A stretch of 64,000 nucleotides of DNA from Bradyrhizobium diazoefficiens (GTDB taxonomy: Bacteria > Pseudomonadota > Alphaproteobacteria > Rhizobiales > Xanthobacteraceae): positions 3,720,001 to 3,784,000 of the forward strand of contig NZ_CP067041.1 in assembly GCF_016599855.1 (NCBI RefSeq). The letters are read 5' to 3'. The position numbers and the translations under genes were made by a program. Positions 1 through 8,968 of this stretch are shown one piece after another. Numbering within the stretch: the first letter of the stretch is position 1; each line of letters opens with the position of its first letter. The notes under the pieces were generated by a model, which saw only the letters and a program-made list of their open reading frames with translations, made no database searches and was not told the origin of the DNA.

Positions 1-420
1 GCCGATCCGCGCTTCGTCACCGGTGCCGACCGCATGGCGAATTTGAAGCAACTCGAAGCGGTCCTCAGCGAGCGTTTCCGCACGCAGTCGCGCGCGCATT
101 GGCTCGCGGAGCTGGACGCGAAGGGCGTGCCGTGCGGGCCCGTGCACGACATGCTGGAAGCCCTGAGCGATCCGCAGACGCTGGCGCGCGAGATGGTCGT
201 CGAGGTCGAGCACTCGACACTGGGCCCGGTCAAGACCATCGGGCTGCCCGTCAAGTTCTCGGAAACCCCAGGCAAGGTCGTGTCCGGTGCGCCCGTCTAT
301 GGCGAGCATACGCGCGAAGTGCTGGCCGAGCACGGGTTCGATGAAAAGCAAGTCGAAGCGCTCGAGAAAGAAGGCGCGATCGTTTCGGCATCCAGGGAGC
401 GCGAAGAACGCGTCGCCTGA
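1..420 (+). CDS. CaiB/BaiF family CoA-transferase, C-terminal part
   Basis: The reading frame is open from the first base and ends at 420, so only the last 139 residues are present. The segment starting DPRFVTGADRMANL, followed by a helix and the phrase GVPCGPVHDM, is typical of the C-terminal part of family III CoA-transferases (CaiB/BaiF, formyl-CoA transferase relatives), which move CoA between carboxylic acids in the cytoplasm. It lies 54 bases before a solute-binding protein on the same strand, suggesting activation of the acid imported by the transporter. The catalytic Asp lies outside the window, so activity cannot be judged. Confidence 0.8.
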   Translation, partial: ADPRFVTGADRMANLKQLEAVLSERFRTQSRAHWLAELDAKGVPCGPVHDMLEALSDPQTLAREMVVEVEHSTLGPVKTIGLPVKFSETPGKVVSGAPVYGEHTREVLAEHGFDEKQVEALEKEGAIVSASREREERVA

Positions 421-474
421 GCGGACGTCGAGACGACTGATCAAACAAACATAAAAAATCAGCTGGAGGAAATC

Positions 475-1467
475 ATGCGTGGGACGTCTCTCTTCCTGTT
501 ATCCGTCAGTGCGGCCGTGCTCGCGAGCAGTGCGCCGGCGTTCGCGGCCTGGCAGCCGCAGAAGCCGATCGAATTCGTCGCGACCGCGGGGCCCGGCGGC
601 GGCACCGACAATCTCGCCCGCGCGGTGCAGAACATCATCACCAAGTACAAGCTGACGGAGCAGCCGATCGTCGTCGTCAACAAGGGCGGCGGCAGCGGTG
701 CGGAGGGTTATGTCTATGGCAAGGCCTCCGCCGGCGATCCCTACAAGGTGATCTTCGGCACCTCGAACGCCTGGCAGCAGCCGCTCGTCTCCAAGGTCGC
801 CTTCAACTACACCGATCTCACCCCGATCGCCGCGATGGCGCAGGACGAGTTCCTGCTCTGGGTCAAGCAGGACGCTCCCTACAAAACCGCCGGGGACTAT
901 CTGAAGGCGGCTGCATCAGGCGAATTCAAGATGGGCGGCGCGCAGTCGAAGGACACCGACGAGGTGCTGACGCGCATGATCGAGAAGGTCGGGCACGTCA
1001 AGCTGACCTATATCCCCTTCAAGAGCGGCGCCGAGGCCGCCGTGCAGCTCGCCGGCGGCCACATCGATTCCCACGTCAACAATCCCAGCGAAAGCCTCGG
1101 ACAATGGCGTGGCGGCACGCAGCGTCCGCTCTGCGCCTTCAGCCCGAAGCGGCTGCCTGAGGGACCCAAGATCACGGCGACCGAAGGCTGGAGCGACGTT
1201 CCGACCTGCGTCGAGCAGGGCCTCGACATCAAGCAATATGAGCAGCCGCGCACGGTGTGGCTGCCCGGCAAGGTCACGCCGGAGCAGGCCGCCTACTATG
1301 TCGATCTCATGAAGAAGGTGCAGGCGACGCCGGAATGGAAGGACTACATCGAGAAGACCTCGCAGGTAGACACCTTCCTGACCGGCGCCGAGTTCGACAA
1401 GTTCATCAAGGAGGACCTCGAGCACCTCAAGCAGGTCGCCAGCGAGCAGGGCTGGCTGGTCAAGTGA
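475..1467 (+). CDS. Tripartite tricarboxylate transporter substrate-binding protein (TctC family)
   Basis: 330 residues, the usual length for the Bug/TctC family. An N-terminal signal peptide (about residues 1-24, cleavage near AFA-AW) exports it to the periplasm. The phrase PIEFVATAGPGGGTDNLAR near residue 35 is the family ligand-loop signature, and YIPFKSGAEAAVQLAGGHID near 180 is the second typical element. The start at 475 follows the ribosome site CTGGAGG. Family members bind carboxylates or other small organic acids and hand them to the TctA/TctB membrane pair encoded downstream. The ligand cannot be read from sequence. Confidence 0.92.
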   Translation: MRGTSLFLLSVSAAVLASSAPAFAAWQPQKPIEFVATAGPGGGTDNLARAVQNIITKYKLTEQPIVVVNKGGGSGAEGYVYGKASAGDPYKVIFGTSNAWQQPLVSKVAFNYTDLTPIAAMAQDEFLLWVKQDAPYKTAGDYLKAAASGEFKMGGAQSKDTDEVLTRMIEKVGHVKLTYIPFKSGAEAAVQLAGGHIDSHVNNPSESLGQWRGGTQRPLCAFSPKRLPEGPKITATEGWSDVPTCVEQGLDIKQYEQPRTVWLPGKVTPEQAAYYVDLMKKVQATPEWKDYIEKTSQVDTFLTGAEFDKFIKEDLEHLKQVASEQGWLVK

Positions 1468-1527
1468 GACGGGGCTACGTGGGCAGGACTTCCCGCCACA
1501 CCTCCGCCATCGGCGGCAAACTCCGCC

Positions 1528-1658
1528 GTCGTCCCGGCGAAGGCCGGGACCCATACCGCGTGATCTCTCAGCGAGTTTCGGTCGTCGTACCGTTGTGGAT
1601 TCGAGTCCTCGTCAAAGTCCTGCCTGGGGTTATGGGTCCCGGCCTTCGCCGGGACGAC
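1528..1658. repeat. Inverted pair of 28-base REP-like palindromes
   Basis: Bases 1528-1555 and 1631-1658 are perfect inverted copies of one 28-base unit (begins GTCGTCCCGGCG, ends GACCCATA), 75 bases apart. Each unit also contains its own short palindrome around CCCGGCGAAGGCCGGG. This is the layout of paired REP elements (a BIME/REPIN) in the gap between tctC and tctB. A paired hairpin here could attenuate read-through so that the binding protein is made in excess, which is an inference. Confidence 0.85.
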
Positions 1659-1724
1659 ACTGAATGCTGGGAAAAACTCGTGTGCCATAACCGGCCACTG
1701 CGCGTGGCCTGACCGGAGCCTTCG

Positions 1725-2207
1725 ATGATCTCGCGACGCGCCCTCGAACTTGCGACCGCCGTGCTCACCGGCAGCTTTGGTGGTGCGGTGGTGGTCCAGA
1801 GTCTGGACAACGGCATCGGCTGGTCGAGCGCGGGCGTCGATTCCGGCACATTCCCGTTCTTGACCGGCATCATCATCGTCGCCGGAAGCCTCTACAATCT
1901 GGGCCGCGGCGTAGTTCCGGCCGCTTCGCTGGCGAGCGTTCCGATCGCGATCACATCCATCGAGCTGCGGCGGTTGGCAGGCTTGTTCGTGCCGGCCGCG
2001 ATCTTCGTTGCGGCGATCCCGCTGCTCGGGATGTATGTCGCCTCGGCGGCATACGTCTTCGCGGTGCTCGCGATCCCACGGCATCAATCCGTGGTTCGCG
2101 CGGCGGTGACGGCGGCGGCAACGGCGCTCGCGCTCTACGTCGTGTTCGAGCGCATGTTCCAGGTATCCTTGCCGCACGGCGCGCTCGCCGCGGCCTTCGG
2201 GCTCTGA
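1725..2207 (+). CDS. Tripartite tricarboxylate transporter small membrane subunit (TctB family)
   Basis: 160 residues with about four hydrophobic helices (roughly residues 8-26, 40-60, 80-105, 118-150), the size and topology of TctB. It sits 10 bases upstream of TctA, as in other TTT operons, and forms the membrane part with it. TctB proteins are poorly conserved, so the call rests on size, hydrophobicity and position. The gap to tctC holds the inverted repeat at 1528-1658. Confidence 0.85.
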   Translation: MISRRALELATAVLTGSFGGAVVVQSLDNGIGWSSAGVDSGTFPFLTGIIIVAGSLYNLGRGVVPAASLASVPIAITSIELRRLAGLFVPAAIFVAAIPLLGMYVASAAYVFAVLAIPRHQSVVRAAVTAAATALALYVVFERMFQVSLPHGALAAAFGL

Positions 2208-2217
2208 GGGAGAGGCG

Positions 2218-3756
2218 ATGGACAATTTCTCAGAGCTCCTCCACGGCTTCACCATCGCGATCACCATGCCGCACCTCGTCCTGATGGTAATCGGCGTGCT
2301 GCTCGGCATTCTTGTCGGCGTGCTGCCGGGGCTCGGCGCGCCGAACGGCGTCTCGCTCCTGCTGCCGCTGACGTTCGGCATGCAGCCGGTCTCGGCGATC
2401 ATCCTGCTCTCCAGCATGTATTGGGGCGCGCTGTTCGGCGGCTCGGTGACCTCGATCCTGTTCAACATCCCGGGCGAGCCGTCCTCGGTCGCGACCACCT
2501 TCGACGGCTATCCGATGGCGCGCGATGGCCGGCCGACCACGGCGCTCGCGACTGCGTTCGGCTCTGCGGCGTTCGGCGCACTGGTCGGCGTCATCTTGAT
2601 CACCTTCCTGGCGTCATGGGTGGCGCAAGTCGCGCTGGCTTTTGGGCCGGCGGAATATTTTGCGGTCTGTTTCCTGGCCTTCGCCAGCTTCGTCGGCATG
2701 GGCGGCGCGGCGCCGATGAAAACAGTGGTGGCGCTCGCGATCGGCTTTGCCATCGCCGCTATCGGTATCGACACCGTCTCCGGCAGCGTCCGCCTCACCA
2801 TGGGCATCGACGAGCTGGTCAAGGGTGTGAACTTCGTCGTCGCGGTCATGGGCCTGTTCGGCATCGGCGAGCTCTTGGTCGCGGTCGAAGAAGAATTTCA
2901 CGCGCGCGCCGTCTCCTCGAAAATCGATTGGCGCGAGGTGTTCCGCGCGGTCGGCCGCCTGCCACGCCACAGCATCGCGCTGCTGCGAAGCGCTGCGATC
3001 GGCTGCTGGATGGGGATCACGCCGGGCGGCCCAACGGCGGCGTCGTTCATGAGCTACGGCATCGCTCGACGCTTTTCCCGCCGCGGCCGCTACTTCGGCA
3101 CGGGCGAGGTCGAAGGCATCATCTCGCCCGAGACGGCCGATCACGCTGCCGGCACCAGCGCCTTGCTGCCGATGCTCTCGCTGGGCATTCCCGGCTCCGC
3201 GACCGCCGCCGTCATGATGGGCGGCCTGATGATCTGGGGTCTCAACCCCGGACCGATGCTCTTCGTCGATCAGAAGGATTTTGTCTGGGGCCTGATCGCC
3301 TCGATGTACGTTGGCAACATCGTCGCGGTCGCGCTGGTGCTGCTGACCGTGCCTGTCTTCGCCGCCTTGATGCGGATTCCCTTCGTGGTCATCGCGCCGC
3401 TGATCGTGATTATCTGCGTCGTTGGCGCCTATTCCGTGTCGAACTCCTATCTCGACGTGGTGATGATGCTCGGTTTCGGCATCGTGGGCTATCTCTTCAA
3501 GAAGCTGTTCTATCCCCTGGCGCCGTTGGTGCTCGCGATCGTGATCGGCGACAAGGCCGAGGATGCGTTCCGGCAGTCGATGCTGATGTCGAAGGGATCG
3601 CTCGGGATATTCTTTGCCAACAAGCTGGTGACGTGCCTGGTGATAGCAGGCGTCGCGCTGCTGCTGCTTCCGCTGGTGCTCCAGCTGGCGCGCCTGTTTC
3701 GCAAGCCGGCGTCCCCCGGCACTGAGACGACAGCCCAGGAAAAGGTGATCATATGA
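2218..3756 (+). CDS. Tripartite tricarboxylate transporter large permease (TctA family)
   Basis: 512 residues, normal for TctA, hydrophobic almost throughout. The family glycine-rich signature GVLPGLGAPNGVSLLLPLTF lies near residue 37, and the second half carries the related LGIPGSATAAVMMGG near residue 324. A GAxGG-type turn (ALFGGSVTSILFNIPGE) is also present. It is the transport channel working with TctB and the periplasmic TctC. The end overlaps the start of the next gene by four bases (ATGA), so transporter and enzyme are probably translationally coupled. Confidence 0.93.
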   Translation: MDNFSELLHGFTIAITMPHLVLMVIGVLLGILVGVLPGLGAPNGVSLLLPLTFGMQPVSAIILLSSMYWGALFGGSVTSILFNIPGEPSSVATTFDGYPMARDGRPTTALATAFGSAAFGALVGVILITFLASWVAQVALAFGPAEYFAVCFLAFASFVGMGGAAPMKTVVALAIGFAIAAIGIDTVSGSVRLTMGIDELVKGVNFVVAVMGLFGIGELLVAVEEEFHARAVSSKIDWREVFRAVGRLPRHSIALLRSAAIGCWMGITPGGPTAASFMSYGIARRFSRRGRYFGTGEVEGIISPETADHAAGTSALLPMLSLGIPGSATAAVMMGGLMIWGLNPGPMLFVDQKDFVWGLIASMYVGNIVAVALVLLTVPVFAALMRIPFVVIAPLIVIICVVGAYSVSNSYLDVVMMLGFGIVGYLFKKLFYPLAPLVLAIVIGDKAEDAFRQSMLMSKGSLGIFFANKLVTCLVIAGVALLLLPLVLQLARLFRKPASPGTETTAQEKVII

Positions 3757-4757
3757 CCGCAAAGCCGCTCATTGCGCTCGCGATGGGAGACCCCGCCGGC
3801 ATCAGCCCGGAGCTGACCGCCAGGCTCGCGGCGCTGGACGAGATCCGCGCCCGCGTCCGTCTCGTCGTGATCGGCGACCGCCGCATCTTCGACGAGGGCG
3901 CACGCGTCGCCGGTGTTGCGCCGGAGCTGACGAGCGTAGAGCAGGGCGCCGATCTTCGAGCGGCGAGGGGCGATGCGCTGTTCATCGATCTCGGCCATCT
4001 CGATCCCAGAGACGTCGAACCGAAAACGGCGACCCTCGCCGGCGGACAATTCGCCCTGACGAATTACGGCGACGCGCTCGAGCTCGCCCGCGATGGCCGC
4101 GTCGATGCTGTCTGCTTCACGCCCTTCAACAAGCAGGCGATGCGGTATGCCCGCGCCGACTATGACGACGAGATTGCGTTCTCGGCGGAGGTTGCCGGCC
4201 TCAAGACGCCGGCCAGCGAATTCAACGTGCTGGGCGAGCTCTGGAATGCGCGGGTCACCTCGCATATTCCGCTGAGGGACGTCGCGGCAAAACTCTCCGG
4301 TGAGCGCATCGAGCGCGCACTCAAGCTGACCGATGCTTGCATGCGCAATGCCGGCTTTGCGCGGCCACGCATCGCGGTCGCTGGCCTCAACCCGCATGCC
4401 GGCGACGGTGGCAATTTCGGCCGCGAGGAGATCGATCTCATCGCGCCGGTGGTCGAAGCCGGGCAGCGCGAGGGCATTGCCGTGGAGGGGCCGTTTCCCG
4501 CCGATACCGTGTTCCTGCGCGCCAAGGCCGGCGCCTTCGACGCGGTGCTGACGATGTATCACGACCAGGGCCAGATCGCGATGAAGCTGATGGGGTTCGA
4601 TCGCGGCGTCACCTTGCTCGGCGGCTTCCCGTTCCCGATCTGCACGCCGGCGCACGGCACCGCCTATGACATTGCAGGCCAGGGCGTCGCATCATCAGGC
4701 GCAAGCCGCGCCGCTGTGCTGCTCGCGGCGGAGATGGCGTCGCGTGGGGTCGGCTGA
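3753..4757 (+). CDS. PdxA-family dehydrogenase (4-hydroxythreonine-4-phosphate dehydrogenase-like)
   Basis: 334 residues, the PdxA length. It opens with LIALAMGDPAGISPEL, the PdxA N-terminal signature. The three metal-binding histidines can be placed in SHIPLRDV, GLNPHAGDGG and TPAHGTAYDIAG, and HDQGQIAMKL is also present. PdxA proper makes pyridoxal phosphate, but copies in transporter operons often belong to PdxA2-type catabolic dehydrogenases acting on phosphorylated four-carbon acids. No DUF1537 kinase is adjacent here. The four-base overlap with tctA and the upstream CoA-transferase favour a catabolic role. Confidence 0.82.
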   Translation: MTAKPLIALAMGDPAGISPELTARLAALDEIRARVRLVVIGDRRIFDEGARVAGVAPELTSVEQGADLRAARGDALFIDLGHLDPRDVEPKTATLAGGQFALTNYGDALELARDGRVDAVCFTPFNKQAMRYARADYDDEIAFSAEVAGLKTPASEFNVLGELWNARVTSHIPLRDVAAKLSGERIERALKLTDACMRNAGFARPRIAVAGLNPHAGDGGNFGREEIDLIAPVVEAGQREGIAVEGPFPADTVFLRAKAGAFDAVLTMYHDQGQIAMKLMGFDRGVTLLGGFPFPICTPAHGTAYDIAGQGVASSGASRAAVLLAAEMASRGVG

Positions 4758-5239
4758 TTGCACGCACCAAGTGAGGGCGTGCTGACTGCACTCGCCTTGC
4801 TCGCAGGATTAGACTTTTCGGGAAAGACAGGAAACTTCCGTCATTGCGACGAGTTGGCGTCCCATGAACATCTCCACTTCGGAGCTGGGAACATGGTCGA
4901 CGACGGCTCACTACGAACAGCGGTTGATACCGCGTGGTGCGTGTACCGCGCCCGACATCGCGGCGTCGATGCTGCGGATGGCCGTCGCTGTCTCCTCGAG
5001 CGCCATCTGCACGGGAGGCGGGAAGCGCGCGAGAGTATTGGTGATGCCCAAGAACTCGCGGGGTTCGGGCTTGCCTATCTCGAGCGGCTTTCCGATGACG
5101 AATGTTAAGGGTCATTGAGAACCTTGCCTGGCGCCTGGCGAGCGGAAGCGCAAGGCCGGATTGGACATTGCTTGCGATTTCGCACTTTCTGTCCGCAGCC
5201 ATCGTGCTGTTCCTCCGTTCAGCGGTGTAGCGGGCTCTC
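4758..5239. other. Gap without a confident gene; possible decayed C-terminal fragment on the minus strand
   Basis: No gene with a proper start is visible over 482 bases. On the minus strand, 5111 to 4911 is an open frame of 66 codons whose product reads like real protein (for example EIGKPEPREFLGITN and MALEETATAIRSIDAAM), but a stop lies just upstream and no ATG or GTG opens it. It could be the tail of a gene whose front is lost. I do not recognise the family. Confidence 0.3.
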
Positions 5240-6301
5240 ATGCGCATCGCCCAACTCGCTCCCTTGGCCGAAAGCGTCCCTCCGAAGCTTTACGGCGGCA
5301 CCGAGCGAGTGGTGGCCTGGCTGGTGGATGAGCTTGTGGAGCTCGGCCACGAGGTCACGCTGTTTGCGAGCGGCGACTCCCGAACGACCGGGAAGCTTCA
5401 CCCCGTATGGCCACGCGCGCTGCGTCTTGGCCGGAGGGGCGCCGATCCGAGTGCCGCCTGCGCGATGTTATTGGAGGCAATCGCGAGACGAGCGCGAGAC
5501 TTCGATATCATCCACGCCCACATCGATTGGCTGCATCTGCCGTTGTTCAGCCGCCTTGACATGCCGTTCCTGACGACCCTGCACGGTCGGCTCGACTTGC
5601 CCGGGTTGCCTGACGTGGTGCGGCAGTTCCCTGACGCGGCATTTGTGTCGATTTCCGATCACCAGCGCGCACCGCTTCTGGATGCGAAATGGATTAGGAC
5701 GATCCAGCACGGATTGCCGTCCACGCTGTTGCGCCCCTCTTACGAGAAGGGATCCTATCTGGCGTTTCTTGGCCGCCTCACGGCAGAAAAGGGGCCGCAG
5801 GACGCTATTCGCATTGCGCGCGCGGCCCGAATGCCGCTGCGCATCGCCGCGAAGCTTCCGCGCGCTGAGACCGCCTACTTCAAGAAACATCTCGAGCCTC
5901 ACATCGACGGCGAAGTGATCCAGCTTGTTGGCGAAGTCGACGACGTGAGAAAGCAGCCCTTCCTTAGCCGAGCCGCCGCTCTGTTGTTTCCCATCGATTG
6001 GCCGGAGCCTTTCGGTCTGGTTATGATTGAGGCGATGGCCTGCGGAACGCCGGTGATCGCCTATCGCTGCGGGTCGGTGCCTGAGGTCATTGAGCATGGC
6101 CTGACCGGTTTCATCGTCGAGAATGAGGAGCAGGCCATCACGGCGGTCGGTGAACTGGGTAAGCTGGATCGAAGGAGGGTGCGCACTCGCTTCGAGGAGC
6201 GCTTCACCGCGCGCCGAATGGCGCGCCAGTACGAAGATGGCTACCGGGCGGTGGTTGCCGCTGCAGGCCGAAAAGTCAAACCGGAACCGTCGGAAACGTG
6301 A
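5240..6301 (+). CDS. Glycosyltransferase family 4
   Basis: 353 residues with the GT-B layout. The N-terminal acceptor domain begins MRIAQLAPLAESVPPKLYGG with a TERVVAWLVDEL helix, and the C-terminal donor domain carries FLGRLTAEKGPQDAI near residue 175 and the nucleotide-sugar signature EPFGLVMIEAMACGTPVIAY near 256, containing the E-x7-E pair. It transfers a sugar from a nucleotide or lipid donor in the cytoplasm. No polysaccharide cluster is adjacent; an L,D-transpeptidase follows 12 bases later, hinting at an envelope role. The acceptor is unknown. Confidence 0.88.
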   Translation: MRIAQLAPLAESVPPKLYGGTERVVAWLVDELVELGHEVTLFASGDSRTTGKLHPVWPRALRLGRRGADPSAACAMLLEAIARRARDFDIIHAHIDWLHLPLFSRLDMPFLTTLHGRLDLPGLPDVVRQFPDAAFVSISDHQRAPLLDAKWIRTIQHGLPSTLLRPSYEKGSYLAFLGRLTAEKGPQDAIRIARAARMPLRIAAKLPRAETAYFKKHLEPHIDGEVIQLVGEVDDVRKQPFLSRAAALLFPIDWPEPFGLVMIEAMACGTPVIAYRCGSVPEVIEHGLTGFIVENEEQAITAVGELGKLDRRRVRTRFEERFTARRMARQYEDGYRAVVAAAGRKVKPEPSET

Positions 6302-6313
6302 AAGGAGGTAGCG

Positions 6314-7312
6314 ATGTCGCTGACAAAAAAGGGGCAGATCTGCATCGTTCTGTTCTTTGCCTTTGCGGCATCGCGAACGCTCGCTGCCGAGCTGACGGTC
6401 GACGCCATTAATTCCGCACAGCCGTCAAAGAAGACGCTCTCGAACGAGAAGCCGACCCCTGCGGGGGTGCGCCTGCAGGTCCTGCTGGACAGGGCCCACT
6501 TCTCGCCTGGCGAGATCGACGGCAAATTCGGAGAGAATGCGAAGAAGGCGCTTCGCGCCTATGCAGAAGCACGGCAATTGCCGAGCTCTGATGAGTTGAC
6601 CGATGATGTCTGGAAGGCCCTCCAGGCGGACAACCGGCCGCCGACGACGACCTACGCGATCACCGAAAAGGACGTCGCAGGCCCGTTCTTGCGCAAGCTT
6701 CCATCGAAGATGGAGGACATGAAGCATATTCCGAAGCTCGGCTATACCAGTCCGCGTGAGGCATTGGCGGAGAAGTTTCACATGAGCGAGCAACTGCTGA
6801 CGGCGCTCAATCCCGGCCGTCATTTCGACCGTGCCGGCGAGACCATCACCGTCATCGACACTAGCCAAGAAGGGAGCGCTGCGCCTGTCAGGGCCGACAG
6901 GGTCGAGATCGACAAGAAACGGCAGACGGTCAAGCTGTTCGACAAGTCCAATGCGCTGATCGGATTCTATCCGGCGACCGTCGGCAGCGAGGAGAAGCCG
7001 TCGCCTTCTGGCACGCTGAAGGTCACCGAGATCGACCATAATCCGACCTACCGCTACAATCCCGCCTATCACTTCAAGGGCGTTCATTCCCGCAAGCCCT
7101 TCACGATCAGGCCCGGCCCGAACAATCCAGTCGGCACGGTATGGATCAACCTGTCCGCCGACGGCTACGGCATCCATGGCACGCCGTCGCCGCAGAACAT
7201 TTCCAAGGCGCAATCGCATGGCTGCGTGCGTCTCACCAATTGGGACGCCGAGCGGGTCGCAGCTGCCGTTGTGAAGGGGACTCCGGTCGCTTTCATCGAG
7301 GGCTCCAGTTGA
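6314..7312 (+). CDS. L,D-transpeptidase with peptidoglycan-binding domain
   Basis: 332 residues. A strong ribosome site (AAAGGAGG) precedes the ATG. A signal peptide covers about residues 1-25, a PG_binding_1-like segment lies at about 52-105 (LDRAHFSPGEIDGKFGENAKKAL), and the YkuD catalytic domain spans about 195-330 with IHGTP (His288) and SHGCVRLTNWD (Cys304). Such enzymes form 3-3 crosslinks or anchor proteins to peptidoglycan in the periplasm. It follows the glycosyltransferase by 12 bases and is probably cotranscribed. Confidence 0.92.
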   Translation: MSLTKKGQICIVLFFAFAASRTLAAELTVDAINSAQPSKKTLSNEKPTPAGVRLQVLLDRAHFSPGEIDGKFGENAKKALRAYAEARQLPSSDELTDDVWKALQADNRPPTTTYAITEKDVAGPFLRKLPSKMEDMKHIPKLGYTSPREALAEKFHMSEQLLTALNPGRHFDRAGETITVIDTSQEGSAAPVRADRVEIDKKRQTVKLFDKSNALIGFYPATVGSEEKPSPSGTLKVTEIDHNPTYRYNPAYHFKGVHSRKPFTIRPGPNNPVGTVWINLSADGYGIHGTPSPQNISKAQSHGCVRLTNWDAERVAAAVVKGTPVAFIEGSS

Positions 7313-7483
7313 GAGCCTCGCGCGAGGACGCGGGCGCCGTCCGCACCTGACCGCGCGACTTTTCGCGACGGACGTCCAAGGTAATGTTGAACGAAAAAAT
7401 CGTCGACCTTAGATTAATTTTGGCCGCGAGCTCATTCGCGGCGATGTCTATGGCAGTCGCGAAGGAAAGGGGAGAAACCGCAG

Positions 7484-7720
7484 ATGCGAAGCCTGGCGTT
7501 AGCAGCAATTTTGATTGGGACGACGATGACGGCATTGGCGGCGAAGGAGGCCGATACGTCAGGTGCAACGAAACGGAGTTCGGTCGACGCCGCCAGGCAA
7601 CTCGTCATCAACTCCGACGCAGCTCCGCACAGCAAAGCGCAAGAGATCCGCCGTCGGCCGCGCAAGCCGGCGGATTTCTCTGCCGAGCGGCTCGTTCCGG
7701 ATATCTGCACCGGCTGTTGA
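7484..7720 (+). CDS. Small secreted protein ending in IC-T-GC
   Basis: 78 residues with a signal peptide (about 1-19, ...TALA-AKE), a basic region (RRRPRKPADFSAERL) and a cysteine-containing end, ICTGC, at the stop codon. The ribosome site AAGGGGAG precedes the ATG. The same architecture, a signal peptide then a hydrophilic tail ending ICRGC, recurs at 24133-24384. Two cysteines spaced C-x-x-C-minus-one at the very C-terminus could take part in disulfide or metal chemistry in the periplasm. Function unknown. Confidence 0.75.
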   Translation: MRSLALAAILIGTTMTALAAKEADTSGATKRSSVDAARQLVINSDAAPHSKAQEIRRRPRKPADFSAERLVPDICTGC

Positions 7721-7724
7721 CGAC

Positions 7725-7749
7725 GCCGGCCGGCCAGCGGCCGGCCGGC
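7725..7749. terminator. Perfect hairpin between convergent genes
   Basis: An 11-base stem (GCCGGCCGGCC) with a three-base loop lies between the small secreted gene and the end of the sigma factor gene. There is no strong T-run on either side, so it may act as a bidirectional block or RNA 3' end stabiliser rather than a classical terminator. Confidence 0.55.
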
Positions 7750-7785
7750 TTCGCCTTCAAAGGCAAGGTAATCGCATTGTCCCCT

Positions 7786-8676
7786 TCAAGGCGAGCCCGC
7801 GGGCGACAGATCGGCCAGTCGCGCGCACAGTCCTGCCTTGATGCGCTGCAACGCCCGTTGTTCGATTTGCCGAATGCGCTCGCGCGAAATGCGGAACAGG
7901 CCGGCCAGCTCATCGAGCGTACTCGGCTGCTCTGTCAGGAATCGCCTCTCGATGATGGTACGCTCACGGTCAGACAAGGCGGCGAGCGCCTTCGCAATGG
8001 CGTCGGCTTTTCGTTCGCTATCCTCGGCCTCGGAGAGCAGAGTTTCGGGATCGGGCGCAGGATCGGCCAGCCGATCCTGCCACTCATCGCCTTCCGCATT
8101 GCCATTGAGCCGTATGCTGAGCGAGAGGTCGCCGCGCAATCTGCTGTTCATGTTGATCACCTCGGTCGGCTGCACCTGCAGGTGGTCGCAGACGTATTGG
8201 ACCTGAGACGGCGTCAGCTCGGCTTCGTCGTGAGCGCCGAGGCGGCCCTTCAGCTTGCGCAGATTGAAGAACAGCTTCTTCTGCGCCGCCGTTGTTCCTA
8301 CCCTCACCAGAGACCACGAGCGCAGGATGAATTCCTGCACGGAGGCCCTGATCCACCAGGTCGCGTAGGTTGCAAGGCGGAAGCCCTTCTCGGGATCAAA
8401 CCGTTTGACGGCGAGCATCAGGCCGACATTGGCCTCCGAGATCAGGTCTACGATCGGCAGACCATATCGCCGGTAGGTCAGCGCGATCTTGGCGGCCAGC
8501 CGCAGATGGCTGGCGACCAGACGAAAGGCCGCTTCGCGATCGTCGCAATCGCGCAGACGCCGCGCATACATCGCTTCCTCGTCGGCTGTCAGCAGCGGGA
8601 ACCTGTGGATCTGCTTCATATAGCGGGACAAGCCTGCTTCGGATCGAAGCGCCGGGAGTGTTGAAACACCTGACAT
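7786..8676 (-). CDS. rpoH: RNA polymerase sigma-32 family factor (RpoH paralogue)
   Basis: 296 residues. Region 2 is clear (DLISEANVGLMLAVKRFDP, ATYATWWIRASVQEFILRSW), the RpoH box QKKLFFNLRKLK lies near residue 135, and region 4.2 ends SRERIRQIEQRALQRIKAG. The start at 8676 follows a GGGAGG ribosome site. It directs polymerase to heat-shock type promoters. Alphaproteobacteria such as Bradyrhizobium keep several rpoH copies; which one this is cannot be decided here. FtsH, the protease that degrades sigma-32 in E. coli, is encoded upstream on the same strand at 9229-11067. Confidence 0.93.
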   Translation of the reverse strand: MSGVSTLPALRSEAGLSRYMKQIHRFPLLTADEEAMYARRLRDCDDREAAFRLVASHLRLAAKIALTYRRYGLPIVDLISEANVGLMLAVKRFDPEKGFRLATYATWWIRASVQEFILRSWSLVRVGTTAAQKKLFFNLRKLKGRLGAHDEAELTPSQVQYVCDHLQVQPTEVINMNSRLRGDLSLSIRLNGNAEGDEWQDRLADPAPDPETLLSEAEDSERKADAIAKALAALSDRERTIIERRFLTEQPSTLDELAGLFRISRERIRQIEQRALQRIKAGLCARLADLSPAGSP

Positions 8677-8911
8677 GGCCCGCCTCCCTCAGGCGTTCGC
8701 TTCGTGAGCAGCGATCCTGCCAGAGCGCTGCGTTTGGATGGAGAGCAACACATGGATCATAGCCAAATCCTCCAGAGAGCAAGATGGTCATAGCCGCCAT
8801 CCTTTCATTGGCCGGGCCCGGAGATGGCGCCCGGCCGCTCGGGACAGGCGGCGGCTGAAAAATGAAATGACCGCCGGAATGTTCCGCAGCGCTCATCGCA
8901 GCATGTGTTTT

Positions 8912-8936
8912 GGAACGGAGCGGGAAGCGCGACGTT
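8912..8936 (+). promoter_or_regulatory. EcfG-type general stress promoter (perfect match)
   Basis: GGAAC at 8912-8916, a 16-base spacer, then CGTT at 8933-8936. This is the exact consensus of promoters read by the alphaproteobacterial general stress sigma factor EcfG. It ends 33 bases before the ATG at 8969. Confidence 0.75.
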
Positions 8937-8968
8937 CTCTGCTCCAACAGGTTGGGTGGGCGACATCC

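Noticed and set aside
7384..8664. 426-residue open frame on the plus strand
   Set aside because: It runs through the small secreted gene and antisense through rpoH; its composition is that of a shadow frame.
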